Shown here: one piece after another, positions 56,732 through 64,000 of the stretch
Numbering within the stretch: the stretch's first letter is position 1
Layout of the letters: each line of letters opens with the position of its first letter
Source of the DNA: an uncultured Campylobacter sp.
GTDB taxonomy: Bacteria; Campylobacterota; Campylobacteria; Campylobacterales; Campylobacteraceae
DNA length: 64,000 nt
Direction: 5' to 3'
Assembly (NCBI GenBank): GCA_900539255.1
Contig: UQBJ01000005.1
Span: 9,325 to 73,324 of the forward strand
The notes under the pieces: generated by a model
Databases searched by the model: none
Seen by the model: the letters and a program-made list of their open reading frames with translations, nothing else
What the model was told of the DNA's origin: nothing
Translations under genes and position numbers: made by a program

Positions 56732-57766
56732 ATGAAAAAAAATATCGTGTTTTTCGAGGTGCGCGGCGGCAGCGACAAGGGTGAGGACGGCTACCGAAAG
56801 GACACTATGCCTATGGTAAATGCCCTTAAAGACAAGGGTTGGGGTGCTGAGGTTATCTTTTTTGAAGTGGCGAAAAAAGATGAAATTTACGCCTATGTCA
56901 AAAGCAACTTTGACGGCTATGTCTCGCGCATAAATCCGGGCAATCTCAAAGAAGAAAATGAGTATTTTGCTATGCTAAGAGAGCTTTGCAAGGACGGACT
57001 CGTGGGTATGCCGCACCCTGATGCGATGATAGGATATGGCGCAAAGGACGCTTTAACCAAGCTTGCAGGCACAAATTTAGTGCCAAAGGACACTTATGCT
57101 TACTACGACATAAAAAGTTTTAAGGACACCTTTCCCAAAACCCTAGCGCAAGGCGAGCGCGTGCTGAAACAAAATCGTGGCTCCACAGGCGAGGGCATTT
57201 GGCGCGTGCGTTTGGAGCAAGGCTATGGCAAAATGGCGTCTTTACCGCTTGACACGCCCATCATCTGCACGGAGGCAAAGGACAATCACACAGAGCATAG
57301 AAAACTTGGCGAATTTATGGACTTTTGCGAGCAGTATATTATCGGAGACAATGGAATGCTCGTAGATATGACTTTTTTACCCCGCATAAAAGAAGGCGAA
57401 ATCAGGCTTTTAATGCTCTATGACAAGCCCGTAAATGTCGTGCATAAAAAGCCAGCTGAGGGCGCGGACGCCTTTTCTGCTACGCTTTTTAGTGGCGCAA
57501 AATACCGCTACGACAAGCCCGAGCAGTGGCAAGGCTTAGTGGATATGTTTTTAAGCGAGTTGCCAAGCGTGCGCAAAAAGCTAGGGGACTATGATTTGCC
57601 GCTGATTTGGACGGCTGATTTTATCCTTGACACCGATGAAAAGGGCGCTGACAAGTATGTGCTGGGCGAAATCAACTGCTCTTGCGTGGGCTTTACTTCG
57701 CATTTGGAGCTTGCGCCCGATGTGGCTGAGTATATCATCAAAATCGTAAGCAAGGCAAAGGCTTAA
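56732..57766 (+). CDS. ATP-grasp-fold protein, unknown substrate
   Basis: 344 residues. The middle and C-terminal parts read like an ATP-grasp ligase: VLKQNRGSTGEGIWRV (nucleotide-binding Lys and glycine loop), EFMDFCEQYIIGD, GEIRLLMLYDKPVNVVHKKP and the metal-binding end VLGEINCSCVGF (Glu and Asn). The last motif is close to that of glutathione-synthetase-like enzymes. It stands alone with its own promoter and AAAGGAG site. Product unknown; a peptide- or amino-acid-ligase role is possible. Confidence 0.75.
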   Translation: MKKNIVFFEVRGGSDKGEDGYRKDTMPMVNALKDKGWGAEVIFFEVAKKDEIYAYVKSNFDGYVSRINPGNLKEENEYFAMLRELCKDGLVGMPHPDAMIGYGAKDALTKLAGTNLVPKDTYAYYDIKSFKDTFPKTLAQGERVLKQNRGSTGEGIWRVRLEQGYGKMASLPLDTPIICTEAKDNHTEHRKLGEFMDFCEQYIIGDNGMLVDMTFLPRIKEGEIRLLMLYDKPVNVVHKKPAEGADAFSATLFSGAKYRYDKPEQWQGLVDMFLSELPSVRKKLGDYDLPLIWTADFILDTDEKGADKYVLGEINCSCVGFTSHLELAPDVAEYIIKIVSKAKA

Positions 57767-57792
57767 ATTTTCGCACTTTGAGCTAAACTCAC

Positions 57793-58056
57793 TCAAACAA
57801 GCTCTACCCAAAAGGCTTTTAAAAGCTCAAAGGCGTGGTGTTGCAAGGCTTCATCAAAGCTTGCAGTGGCGTTTTGGTGCAAGATGAGTTTAGCATTTGG
57901 CAGGGCGTTAAAGGCTAAAATAGCGTTGTGAAAAACGCAAATGTGAGAGACAAGCCCACAAAATTCGACTTGCTCGTATCGCTCCTGCCTTAAAAACTCG
58001 GCTAGTTCTAAACTCCCAAAACAGCCCTTTGCCAAAAACTGCTTGTGTGGATATTT
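57793..58056 (-). pseudogene. Isochorismatase/nicotinamidase-family hydrolase, 5' half missing
   Basis: The frame reads KYPHKQFLAKGCFGSLELAEF, then VEFCGLVSHICVFHNAILAFNAL with the catalytic Cys region, and ends normally. In-frame homology starts immediately after a TGA at 58057-58059; the N-terminal half with the catalytic Asp is absent. It overlaps the last 49 bases of ttcA in another frame. A TTG at 58035 could start an 80-residue product, which would lack the Asp and Lys of the triad. Best read as a gene truncated by deletion against ttcA. Confidence 0.7.
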
Positions 58057-58772
58057 TCAAAGGCTTTTTTAAGGCTGGTAAAAAGTTTTGGGTTGTCCTT
58101 TTCAAGCTCTGCTAAAACGCCTTTGGCTTCTTCTCTGGCGTGGGGAAATTTGACATTTTTTTCGCTCAGTCTCATACCCGGGCAAAATTCGTTGCCTATG
58201 ACTTGCAAGTTGTTTGCTGTGGCGTTATCTTTAAGCTGTCTTTCGCGCACGAAAATGAGGGGACGAATGACAGTTACGCCGCGTTTGCTTGTGTAAATGG
58301 GCGCAAGTGTTCGCAGTGCGCCGTTGTGGATAAAATTCATCATAAAACTTTCTGCTGCATCGTCTAAATGATGGGCGATGGCAAGTTTGTTAAAGCCGTT
58401 TTCAAGGGCGTAGGTGTATAAAGCCCCGCGCCGCATTCTTGAAAAATAGCTGCAAAAGCTTGAATTTTCGCGTATGGTGTCGCCTGAAATCTCATAAATG
58501 TTTGAATTTATCACTTCGTGTTCTATGCCGTGCGCCTCGCAGTGAGCGTGCAGGTGTGAGTAGTCCTCACCCATTCCATAGCTTAAAGTTACGGCTTTAA
58601 GCGTGAATTTAAAGGGCGCGTGCGCTTGCATTCTGCAAAGCAAGTGCGCTAAGGCTAGCGAGTCCTTGCCCCCGCTTAATCCTAGCAAAACCTTGTCTCC
58701 ATTTTCGATGAGCGAAAAGCGAGCGTTTGCTTGCGCCACTTGTCTGATGAGCCTTTTGCTTAAATTTATCAT
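58008..58772 (-). CDS. ttcA: TtcA/TilS-type PP-loop ATPase (tRNA 2-thiocytidine synthetase family)
   Basis: 254 residues. The PP-loop is SGGKDS (33-38), followed by TtcA-like blocks NSSFCSYFSRMRRGALY, LAIAHHLDDAAESF and VIGNEFCPGM. TtcA inserts sulfur at C32 of tRNA using an Fe-S cluster held by cysteines. Here each expected CxxC pair keeps only one Cys: Cys107 with Phe110 where the second should be, and FCPGM later. So cluster binding may differ. The C-terminal tail runs into a truncated hydrolase gene. ATGA overlap with mtnN. Confidence 0.85.
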   Translation of the reverse strand: MINLSKRLIRQVAQANARFSLIENGDKVLLGLSGGKDSLALAHLLCRMQAHAPFKFTLKAVTLSYGMGEDYSHLHAHCEAHGIEHEVINSNIYEISGDTIRENSSFCSYFSRMRRGALYTYALENGFNKLAIAHHLDDAAESFMMNFIHNGALRTLAPIYTSKRGVTVIRPLIFVRERQLKDNATANNLQVIGNEFCPGMRLSEKNVKFPHAREEAKGVLAELEKDNPKLFTSLKKAFENIHTSSFWQRAVLGV

Positions 58773-59452
58773 AGTTTTTCACACATTTTTAGCACAAATT
58801 CAGCCGAAATTTTAGCCGAATTTACCACAAATTCATCAAAGTCAAATTCAGCCTTTTCGCCTGCTTCATCGCTCATCGCGCGAAGCACAAAACAAGGGAT
58901 TTTCAGCGCATCGCACACAAGCGCCACGCTTGCGCCCTCCATTTCGCAAGCTTCTGCGTCAAAAACCTGCACGATTTTGTTTTTTTTACTCTCATCGCAA
59001 ATAAACTCATCTCCCGTGGCGATAGTGCCAAAGGCAAGCTTTTTGCCAAGTTCGTTTGCTACTTGTTTAGCAAGTTCGTTTAGCTTTTCGTCCGTTTTGA
59101 TGAAAATTTCATTGCCCGGCACAAAGCCAAGCGGGTGTCCAAAGGCTGTGATGTCTAAATCATACTGACAAAGCTTTGTGGCTACGAGCAAATCGCCTAT
59201 TTTAAGGCTTTTGAGCGCACCAGCCACGCCCGTGAAAAGCAAAACCTGCGCGCCAAATTTTTCTATCATCACCGCCGCGCTTAAAGTGGAATTTACCTTG
59301 CCGATTTTAGAGTAGGCTAAAATCAGCTCGTGTCGCCCAAAATTCGCTAAATAATAGCTGTTGTTAGCGTATTTGATTTCTTTGTAATCCTTTAAAATTT
59401 CAAGCAATGGAGTGATTTCTTCTTCCATCGCGCCCAAAATGCCTATTTTCAT
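58769..59452 (-). CDS. mtnN: MTA/SAH nucleosidase (also aminofutalosine nucleosidase in this group)
   Basis: 227 residues. The purine-phosphorylase-like fold starts MKIGILGAMEEEI, with LLFTGVAGALKSLKIGD, CEMEGASVALVCDALKIPC and an active-site Asp in LRAMSDEAG. It cleaves S-adenosylhomocysteine and methylthioadenosine, feeding LuxS; in Campylobacter and Helicobacter it also works in futalosine menaquinone synthesis. Starts in an ATGA overlap with fabD. Confidence 0.95.
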   Translation of the reverse strand: MKIGILGAMEEEITPLLEILKDYKEIKYANNSYYLANFGRHELILAYSKIGKVNSTLSAAVMIEKFGAQVLLFTGVAGALKSLKIGDLLVATKLCQYDLDITAFGHPLGFVPGNEIFIKTDEKLNELAKQVANELGKKLAFGTIATGDEFICDESKKNKIVQVFDAEACEMEGASVALVCDALKIPCFVLRAMSDEAGEKAEFDFDEFVVNSAKISAEFVLKMCEKL

Positions 59453-60369
59453 TTAACAACCTTTAAAAATTCTTTCGCCTCAGCAAGCGAACTGATGGCG
59501 TATGTGGGTTTGGGGGTGATTTTTTTGTTAAGCCCTGCTAAAACGCTTGCGCCAAATTCGACAAAGCAATCCACGCTATCTTGGGAGTTTGCGATACTTT
59601 GCTTGTAAAGCACGGGCTTTATAAGCTGCTCTTTGAGCAAATTTAGAGCTTCACTCTTGCTTGTGTAGGGTTTTGCGCTCACATTTGAAATCACAGGGGC
59701 GAAATTTTCATTGAGTGCGCTTTCTAAAAGCTCGCCAAGCCTTGCGCTTGCATTTTTAAGCAAGGGGCAGTGGCTTGCAACGCTCATATTTAAGAGCATT
59801 GCGCGTTTTGCGCCTCTTTCTTTAAACAGCGCTTCAAACTCGCTCAAATCAGGCTTTAAGCCCGCAACGACTATTTGTCCATCGCAGTTGTAGTTCGCAG
59901 CGTAAATTTGCTTGCCCTTGCTTTGTGCCTCCTTGCAAATGTCCTCAACAACGCTATCTTCAAGCCCTAAAACCACCATCATACCCGCTGGAACTTGCGC
60001 GCAATCTTCTTGCATAAATTTGCCCCGAAAATTCACAAGTTCAAGCACCTTAACAAGCTCAAAGCCCCCTTGTGCGGCTAGTGCGCTAAACTCGCCCAAA
60101 GAATGCCCAAGCGCAAATTCAGCTTTTAAGCCGCTTTCTTGCTTTATGAAAAGATAGCTCATCAAGCTCGCAAGCACAATGGCTGGCTGGGTGAATTCGC
60201 TTTTGTTTAAATCCTCATTTTCCTCAAAAAGCAGGTGTTTAAAGTTTATTTTACACTCATCGCTAGCGCGCTCTAAAAGCTCTTTGGCGTCCTTGCAAGC
60301 CTCGTAAAACTCACGCCCCATACCGACTTTTTGCGAACCTTGTCCTGTAAAGATAAATGCTGTTTTCAT
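59449..60369 (-). CDS. fabD: Malonyl-CoA:ACP transacylase
   Basis: 306 residues. TAFIFTGQGSQKVGMG at the start, the nucleophile elbow GHSLGEFSAL and the His in NMSVASHCPLL are all visible. It loads malonate on acyl carrier protein. ATG 60369 with AAAGGAAAG is chosen over the open frame from 60462, which lacks family sequence. Head of the fabD-mtnN-ttcA unit. Confidence 0.96.
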   Translation of the reverse strand: MKTAFIFTGQGSQKVGMGREFYEACKDAKELLERASDECKINFKHLLFEENEDLNKSEFTQPAIVLASLMSYLFIKQESGLKAEFALGHSLGEFSALAAQGGFELVKVLELVNFRGKFMQEDCAQVPAGMMVVLGLEDSVVEDICKEAQSKGKQIYAANYNCDGQIVVAGLKPDLSEFEALFKERGAKRAMLLNMSVASHCPLLKNASARLGELLESALNENFAPVISNVSAKPYTSKSEALNLLKEQLIKPVLYKQSIANSQDSVDCFVEFGASVLAGLNKKITPKPTYAISSLAEAKEFLKVVK

Positions 60370-60472
60370 ACCTTTCCTTTGTCCTTTAAACGCCAAAAGG
60401 CTTTTAAAGCTCATCAGTGCGACTTTGCCCTTTAAATGGCTTTTGACACACTTTTTTGTCAAATTTCACACC

Positions 60473-60478
60473 ATTATA
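60473..60478 (-). promoter_or_regulatory. -10 box of fabD
   Basis: TATAAT on the minus strand (GGTATAATGG), 104 bases before the fabD ATG, implying a long leader. Confidence 0.45.
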
Positions 60479-60558
60479 CCCTAGTAAAATTAACACTACA
60501 TTTACAATAAAAAGGCTTTGTCTTTTTGAGCTTTCACTAGAAAGCAAAAAATCTCCAT

Positions 60559-60644
60559 TGTCATTTTGAGCGTAGCGAAAAATCCACAAAATTTTAGACA
60601 CACTTTGAATTTATGAATACTTCGCTTCGCTCAGTATGATAAGA
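60559..60644. repeat. Inverted repeat element (GAGCGTAGCGAA type)
   Basis: A left arm TGTCATTTTGAGCGTAGCG (60560-60578) and a right arm whose reverse complement is TTATCATACTGAGCGAAGCG enclose about 40 bases. The arms match in the core TCATNNTGAGCGNAGCGAA. They could fold into a hairpin. The same core is familiar from dispersed intergenic repeats in many bacteria. Further shorter copies of CAGTATGA/CAGTTAAGAC follow to about 60711. Confidence 0.6.
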
Positions 60645-60758
60645 CAAAACAAGCCAGTATGACACAAAATTCAGTTAAGACAAGTTAGTCTGATAAATTT
60701 ATTAGTAAGACAAACAAACCTTAAAAAAAGCAAAAATGAAAAATTTGCTAAAAAGTGC

Positions 60759-60764
60759 TATAAT
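60759..60764 (+). promoter_or_regulatory. -10 box of uvrA
   Basis: TATAAT in GTGCTATAATGTCC, about 70 bases before the preferred uvrA start. Confidence 0.55.
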
Positions 60765-60829
60765 GTCCGTTTGGTTAGTCAGCTTATGGTAAAAGTTTGA
60801 TGAAATTCACTAAATTTAAGGATACGGCG

Positions 60830-63637
60830 TTGAATGAGAGCATTAAAATCATTGGAGCAAGAGAGAACAATCTCAAAAACATAAGGCTTGAAATCCCTAA
60901 AAATCAGCTTGTCGTTTTCACGGGGCTTTCAGGCTCAGGTAAAAGCACGCTGGCTTTTTCTACGCTCTATGCGGAGGGACAAAGGCGATATATAGAAAGT
61001 TTGAGTGCTTATGCAAGGCAGTTTTTAGACAAGGTGGGCAAGCCAGATGTCGATAAAATAGAGGGTTTAACCCCAGCCATTGCCATAGACCAAAAGACAA
61101 CTTCCAAAAATCCACGCTCCACCGTGGGAACGATAACTGAAATTTATGATTATTTGCGCCTTTTATACGCAAGAGTTGGCATTCAGCACTGCCACAAGTG
61201 CGGTAAAATCATATCAAGTATGAATTCAAGCGACATAGTAAGCGAGATTTTAAAGCTGCCCGTTGGCGCAAAAATCATCATCACAGCCCCGTTGGTGCGT
61301 GAGAAAAAAGGCACATTCACGGATATGATAGAAAGTTTGCTGGCTAAGGGCTATGTCAGGGCGCAGATTGACGGGGTTATGGTGCGACTTGATGAAGAAA
61401 TCGAGCTTGCGAAAACCAAAAAGCACACCATAAAACTTGTCATCGACAGGCTTGAAATCAAAGAGGACTTGCTAAACCGCCTAGCAAGCGATGTGGAAAA
61501 GGGGCTTGAAGAAAGTTTTGGCGAGCTTGAAGTAGAGGTGTTAAATGCTGATGAGCTAGGCATTGCAAAGCATTTTCATTACAGCGAGCATAATGCTTGT
61601 TTTGATTGCAAAATTTCATTTTTGCCCCTTGAACCTTTGAGCTTTTCGTTCAACTCACCAAAGGGAGCCTGCGAAGAGTGCGATGGGCTAGGCATTCGCT
61701 ACACGCTTGATATGAAAAGGCTTATTGATGAGGCTTTGAGCGTAGAAAATGGCGCGGTAAAGACTATGTATGGCTTTAACAAGAGCTATTATTATAAATT
61801 TTTGTGCGCCTTTTGCGAGCAAAATGGCATAAGCATTAAAAAGCCCTTTTGTGAGCTAAATGAGGACGAACAGCGGTTGATTTTATACGGCAACGCCAAA
61901 CAAATCAGCTTTTTGTGGAAAAGACACCGCATAAACAAAAGCTTTGAGGGCGTTGTAAAGCTTGCTTATGATATGCTTAAAGACGAAAAGGACTTGGAAA
62001 ATTATATGAGCGAAAAGGTGTGCAGTGCCTGCGAGGGACACCGCTTGCGCCCACAAAGCCTTGCGGTAAAGGTGGCGAGCAAGGGCTTGGGCGAGATTTT
62101 GCAAATGAGTATCGAGGATTGCACGAAATTCTTTTCAAATTCAGTAAATTTTAGCTATCTCACAGAGCAGCAAAAACTCATCGCAACGCCGATTTTAAAG
62201 GAAATCAACGAGAGGCTTTTTTTTCTTTTTGATGTGGGGCTTGGGTATTTATCTTTGGGGCGAGATGCGCGCACGATAAGCGGCGGCGAGGCGCAAAGAA
62301 TTCGCATCGCTTCGCAAATCGGTAGCGGTTTGAGCGGCGTAATGTATGTTTTAGACGAGCCTAGCATAGGACTGCACGAGCGCGACACGGAAAAGCTCAT
62401 CAAAACTCTGCGGAATTTGCAAGCCAAAGGCAACACGCTCATTGTCGTAGAACACGACAAAAAGACGATACAAGAGGCGGATTTTATCGTAGATATAGGA
62501 CCAAAGGCGGGTAAATTCGGCGGAGAGGTTGTATTTGCAGGCACTTACGACAAGCTAATAAAAAGCGGTAGCGAAACCGCCTTGTATCTTACGCACAAAA
62601 AAAACATAAATCACCAACAAAACAGACCCCAAAAGGACTGGCTTGCGCTCAAAAATGTAAGCGTGAATAACATTGTAAATTTAAACGCCAAATTTCCTTT
62701 GCGAAACCTTGTCGCCATCACAGGCGTGTCAGGCTCTGGCAAAAGCTCGCTCATCTTGCAAACCCTGCTGCCTTTTGCGCAAGAAGAACTCAACCGCGCC
62801 AAAAAAATCAAAAAGGTTGGAGGCGTGCAAATAGAAGGCTTGGAGCAGCTTGACAAGGTGATTTACCTAGACCAAAGCCCCATAGGACGAACCCCGCGCT
62901 CAAACCCAGCCACTTACACAGGCGCAATGGACGAGATTCGCAACCTTTTTGCAGAGACAAAAGAAGCCAAAATGCAAGGCTACAAGGCTGGGCGTTTTAG
63001 CTTTAATGTCAAGGGTGGGCGTTGTGAGAAGTGTCAAGGGGACGGCGAGATAAAGATAGAAATGCACTTTTTGCCCGATGTAATGGTGGTTTGCGATGCG
63101 TGCAAGGGCAAACGCTACAACGAAGCCACGCTTAAAATCCGCTACAAGGGCAAGAGCATAGCCGACATTTTAGCGATGAGCATTTTGGAGGCGAGCGAGT
63201 TTTTCGCCAGCGTGCCTAAAATCCGCCAAAAACTTGACACGCTTGTAAAAGTTGGGCTTGATTATCTCACTTTGGGGCAAAACGCCACGACTTTAAGCGG
63301 TGGCGAGGCTCAGCGCATAAAGCTAGCCAAAGAATTAAGCCGCACAGACACGGGCAAAACGCTGTATATCCTTGATGAACCGACTACGGGACTGCATTTT
63401 GAAGATGTCAATAAGCTCATCTTGGTGCTGCAACACCTTGTGGAGCTTGGAAATTCGGTGTTTGTGATAGAGCATAATTTAGATGTGATTAAAAACGCTG
63501 ATTATATCATCGATATGGGACCAGATGGAGGCGTAAAAGGCGGTAAAATCATCGCTTGTGGTAGTGTCGCCAAACTTGCAAAAGAACACAAAAAAACAGG
63601 CTCATACACGGGGTATTATCTCAGCCTTGAAAGCTGA
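60830..63637 (+). CDS. uvrA: Excinuclease ABC subunit A
   Basis: 935 residues from TTG 60830. Two ABC-ATPase halves: Walker A FTGLSGSGKSTLAF near the N-terminus and ITGVSGSGKSSLIL in the middle, signatures ISGGEAQRIRI and LSGGEAQRIKL, plus two zinc-finger modules (CHKC...CFDC type and CEKCQGDGE...CDACKG). It finds helix distortions in nucleotide excision repair. The frame is open from 60797, and ATG 60800 is possible, but TTG 60830 has AAGGA at ideal spacing and gives the family N-terminus (NESIKIIGARENNLKNI). Confidence 0.95.
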   Translation: MNESIKIIGARENNLKNIRLEIPKNQLVVFTGLSGSGKSTLAFSTLYAEGQRRYIESLSAYARQFLDKVGKPDVDKIEGLTPAIAIDQKTTSKNPRSTVGTITEIYDYLRLLYARVGIQHCHKCGKIISSMNSSDIVSEILKLPVGAKIIITAPLVREKKGTFTDMIESLLAKGYVRAQIDGVMVRLDEEIELAKTKKHTIKLVIDRLEIKEDLLNRLASDVEKGLEESFGELEVEVLNADELGIAKHFHYSEHNACFDCKISFLPLEPLSFSFNSPKGACEECDGLGIRYTLDMKRLIDEALSVENGAVKTMYGFNKSYYYKFLCAFCEQNGISIKKPFCELNEDEQRLILYGNAKQISFLWKRHRINKSFEGVVKLAYDMLKDEKDLENYMSEKVCSACEGHRLRPQSLAVKVASKGLGEILQMSIEDCTKFFSNSVNFSYLTEQQKLIATPILKEINERLFFLFDVGLGYLSLGRDARTISGGEAQRIRIASQIGSGLSGVMYVLDEPSIGLHERDTEKLIKTLRNLQAKGNTLIVVEHDKKTIQEADFIVDIGPKAGKFGGEVVFAGTYDKLIKSGSETALYLTHKKNINHQQNRPQKDWLALKNVSVNNIVNLNAKFPLRNLVAITGVSGSGKSSLILQTLLPFAQEELNRAKKIKKVGGVQIEGLEQLDKVIYLDQSPIGRTPRSNPATYTGAMDEIRNLFAETKEAKMQGYKAGRFSFNVKGGRCEKCQGDGEIKIEMHFLPDVMVVCDACKGKRYNEATLKIRYKGKSIADILAMSILEASEFFASVPKIRQKLDTLVKVGLDYLTLGQNATTLSGGEAQRIKLAKELSRTDTGKTLYILDEPTTGLHFEDVNKLILVLQHLVELGNSVFVIEHNLDVIKNADYIIDMGPDGGVKGGKIIACGSVAKLAKEHKKTGSYTGYYLSLES

Positions 63638-63872
63638 ATTTTAGGGCGCGGCTGTGGATTTGTGCGCTTGAAAAATTTAAATTTTAGTTTAAATTTTAAA
63701 AATTTGTGTTTGAAAGTTTAAAAGCTAATTTAAACCTTAAATTTAAGCGTTTGAAAATTTAAAATTTTTGGTTTAAACTTTGAATTTTTACGCAAAATCA
63801 TTTAAAAAGCTAAATTTTTGTGCTAGAATTTGCTTTTTTTGTAAAAAATTTATAAATTTATAAGGAAAAACT

Positions 63873-64000
63873 ATGCGAAAAACGCTTAAAGCCACTTTGC
63901 TACAAAGTCTTGCCTTTATGGGCTTGCTTTTTGTGCTGAATTTAAGCCTGCGAGCCGTTTTTATCTTTTATTTTAAAGATAGCGTAAATGGCGTAAATTT
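63873..64000 (+). CDS. Membrane protein gene, cut by the window end
   Basis: ATG 63873 follows TAAGGAAAAACT, a good ribosome site. The 42 visible residues start MRKTLKATLLQSLAFMGLLF and contain one long hydrophobic helix followed by RAVFIFYFKDS. This looks like the N-terminus of a polytopic membrane protein, perhaps of the phosphoglycerol-transferase (LTA synthase-like) kind, but too little is present to say. The gap 63638-63872 is AT-rich with no gene. Confidence 0.55.
   Translation, partial: MRKTLKATLLQSLAFMGLLFVLNLSLRAVFIFYFKDSVNGVN

Larger units (their letters stand above)
60370..60829. other. Divergent gap between fabD and uvrA
   Basis: About 460 bases without a credible gene. It contains the fabD promoter (60473-60478, minus), an inverted repeat pair (60559-60644), a run of degenerate CAGTATGA-like copies to about 60711, and the uvrA promoter (60759-60764). 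Confidence 0.7.

Overview
The window is chromosomal DNA of an epsilonproteobacterium, almost certainly Campylobacter. Evidence is gene order: der-aroK-trpS-serS-pflB, fmt-birA-parA-parB-atpF'-F-H-A-G-D-C-tolQ-tolR-tolA-tolB-pal-cpoB-slyD, fabD-mtnN-ttcA, gltA-cysQ and fliQ-murB are all arrangements known from C. jejuni. AT-rich intergenic DNA with TATAAT -10 boxes lacking clear -35 boxes, and very tight gene overlaps, fit the genus. I do not assign a species. I see no rRNA, tRNA, CRISPR array, insertion sequence or phage.

Layout. 0.2-4 kb: transport (BrnQ, split ThrE exporter), two tiny membrane proteins and a lipoprotein on the minus strand. 4.1-6 kb: der-aroK. 6.1-7.9 kb: a rearranged restriction-modification (RM) island holding pieces of at least two genes plus an intact-looking HNH nuclease. 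8-13.5 kb: trpS-serS-pflB-trxB. 13.8-18.8 kb: AAA-like protein, then an Rrf2 regulator coupled to flhA, a DHH phosphoesterase and a small ORF. 19-20.6 kb: a 45-residue small ORF and a likely flagellum-secreted protein. 20.9-25.1 kb (minus): UvrD-like helicase with an SspB-like partner, then pepF. 25.4-31.9 kb: CPA2 antiporter, exported protein, cysQ, gltA, murB, fliQ, then an outer-membrane protein behind an 11-G tract. 32-36.2 kb (minus): a metal cassette in which a DUF1007-NicO transporter lies between ZnuC-like and ZnuA-like proteins, then an arginase-family enzyme. 36.2-39.9 kb: a type IIS-like RM system (HNH nuclease plus fused m5C/m6A methyltransferase). 40-41.2 kb: YjbR and nitroreductase. 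41.3-55.3 kb: the long fmt-to-slyD block including ATP synthase and Tol-Pal. 55.4-60.4 kb: modA with a TOBE protein but no modB/modC, an ATP-grasp protein, a truncated isochorismatase, ttcA, mtnN, fabD. 60.8-63.6 kb: uvrA. The window ends inside a membrane-protein gene.

Functionally, core genes dominate (translation, ATP synthesis, cell-envelope constriction, chromosome partition, flagellar export, nucleotide excision repair). The accessory signals are the two RM loci, the metal cassette, the poly-G tract, the truncated genes and the overlooked small ORFs. All family assignments come from reading the sequence; no database search was run.
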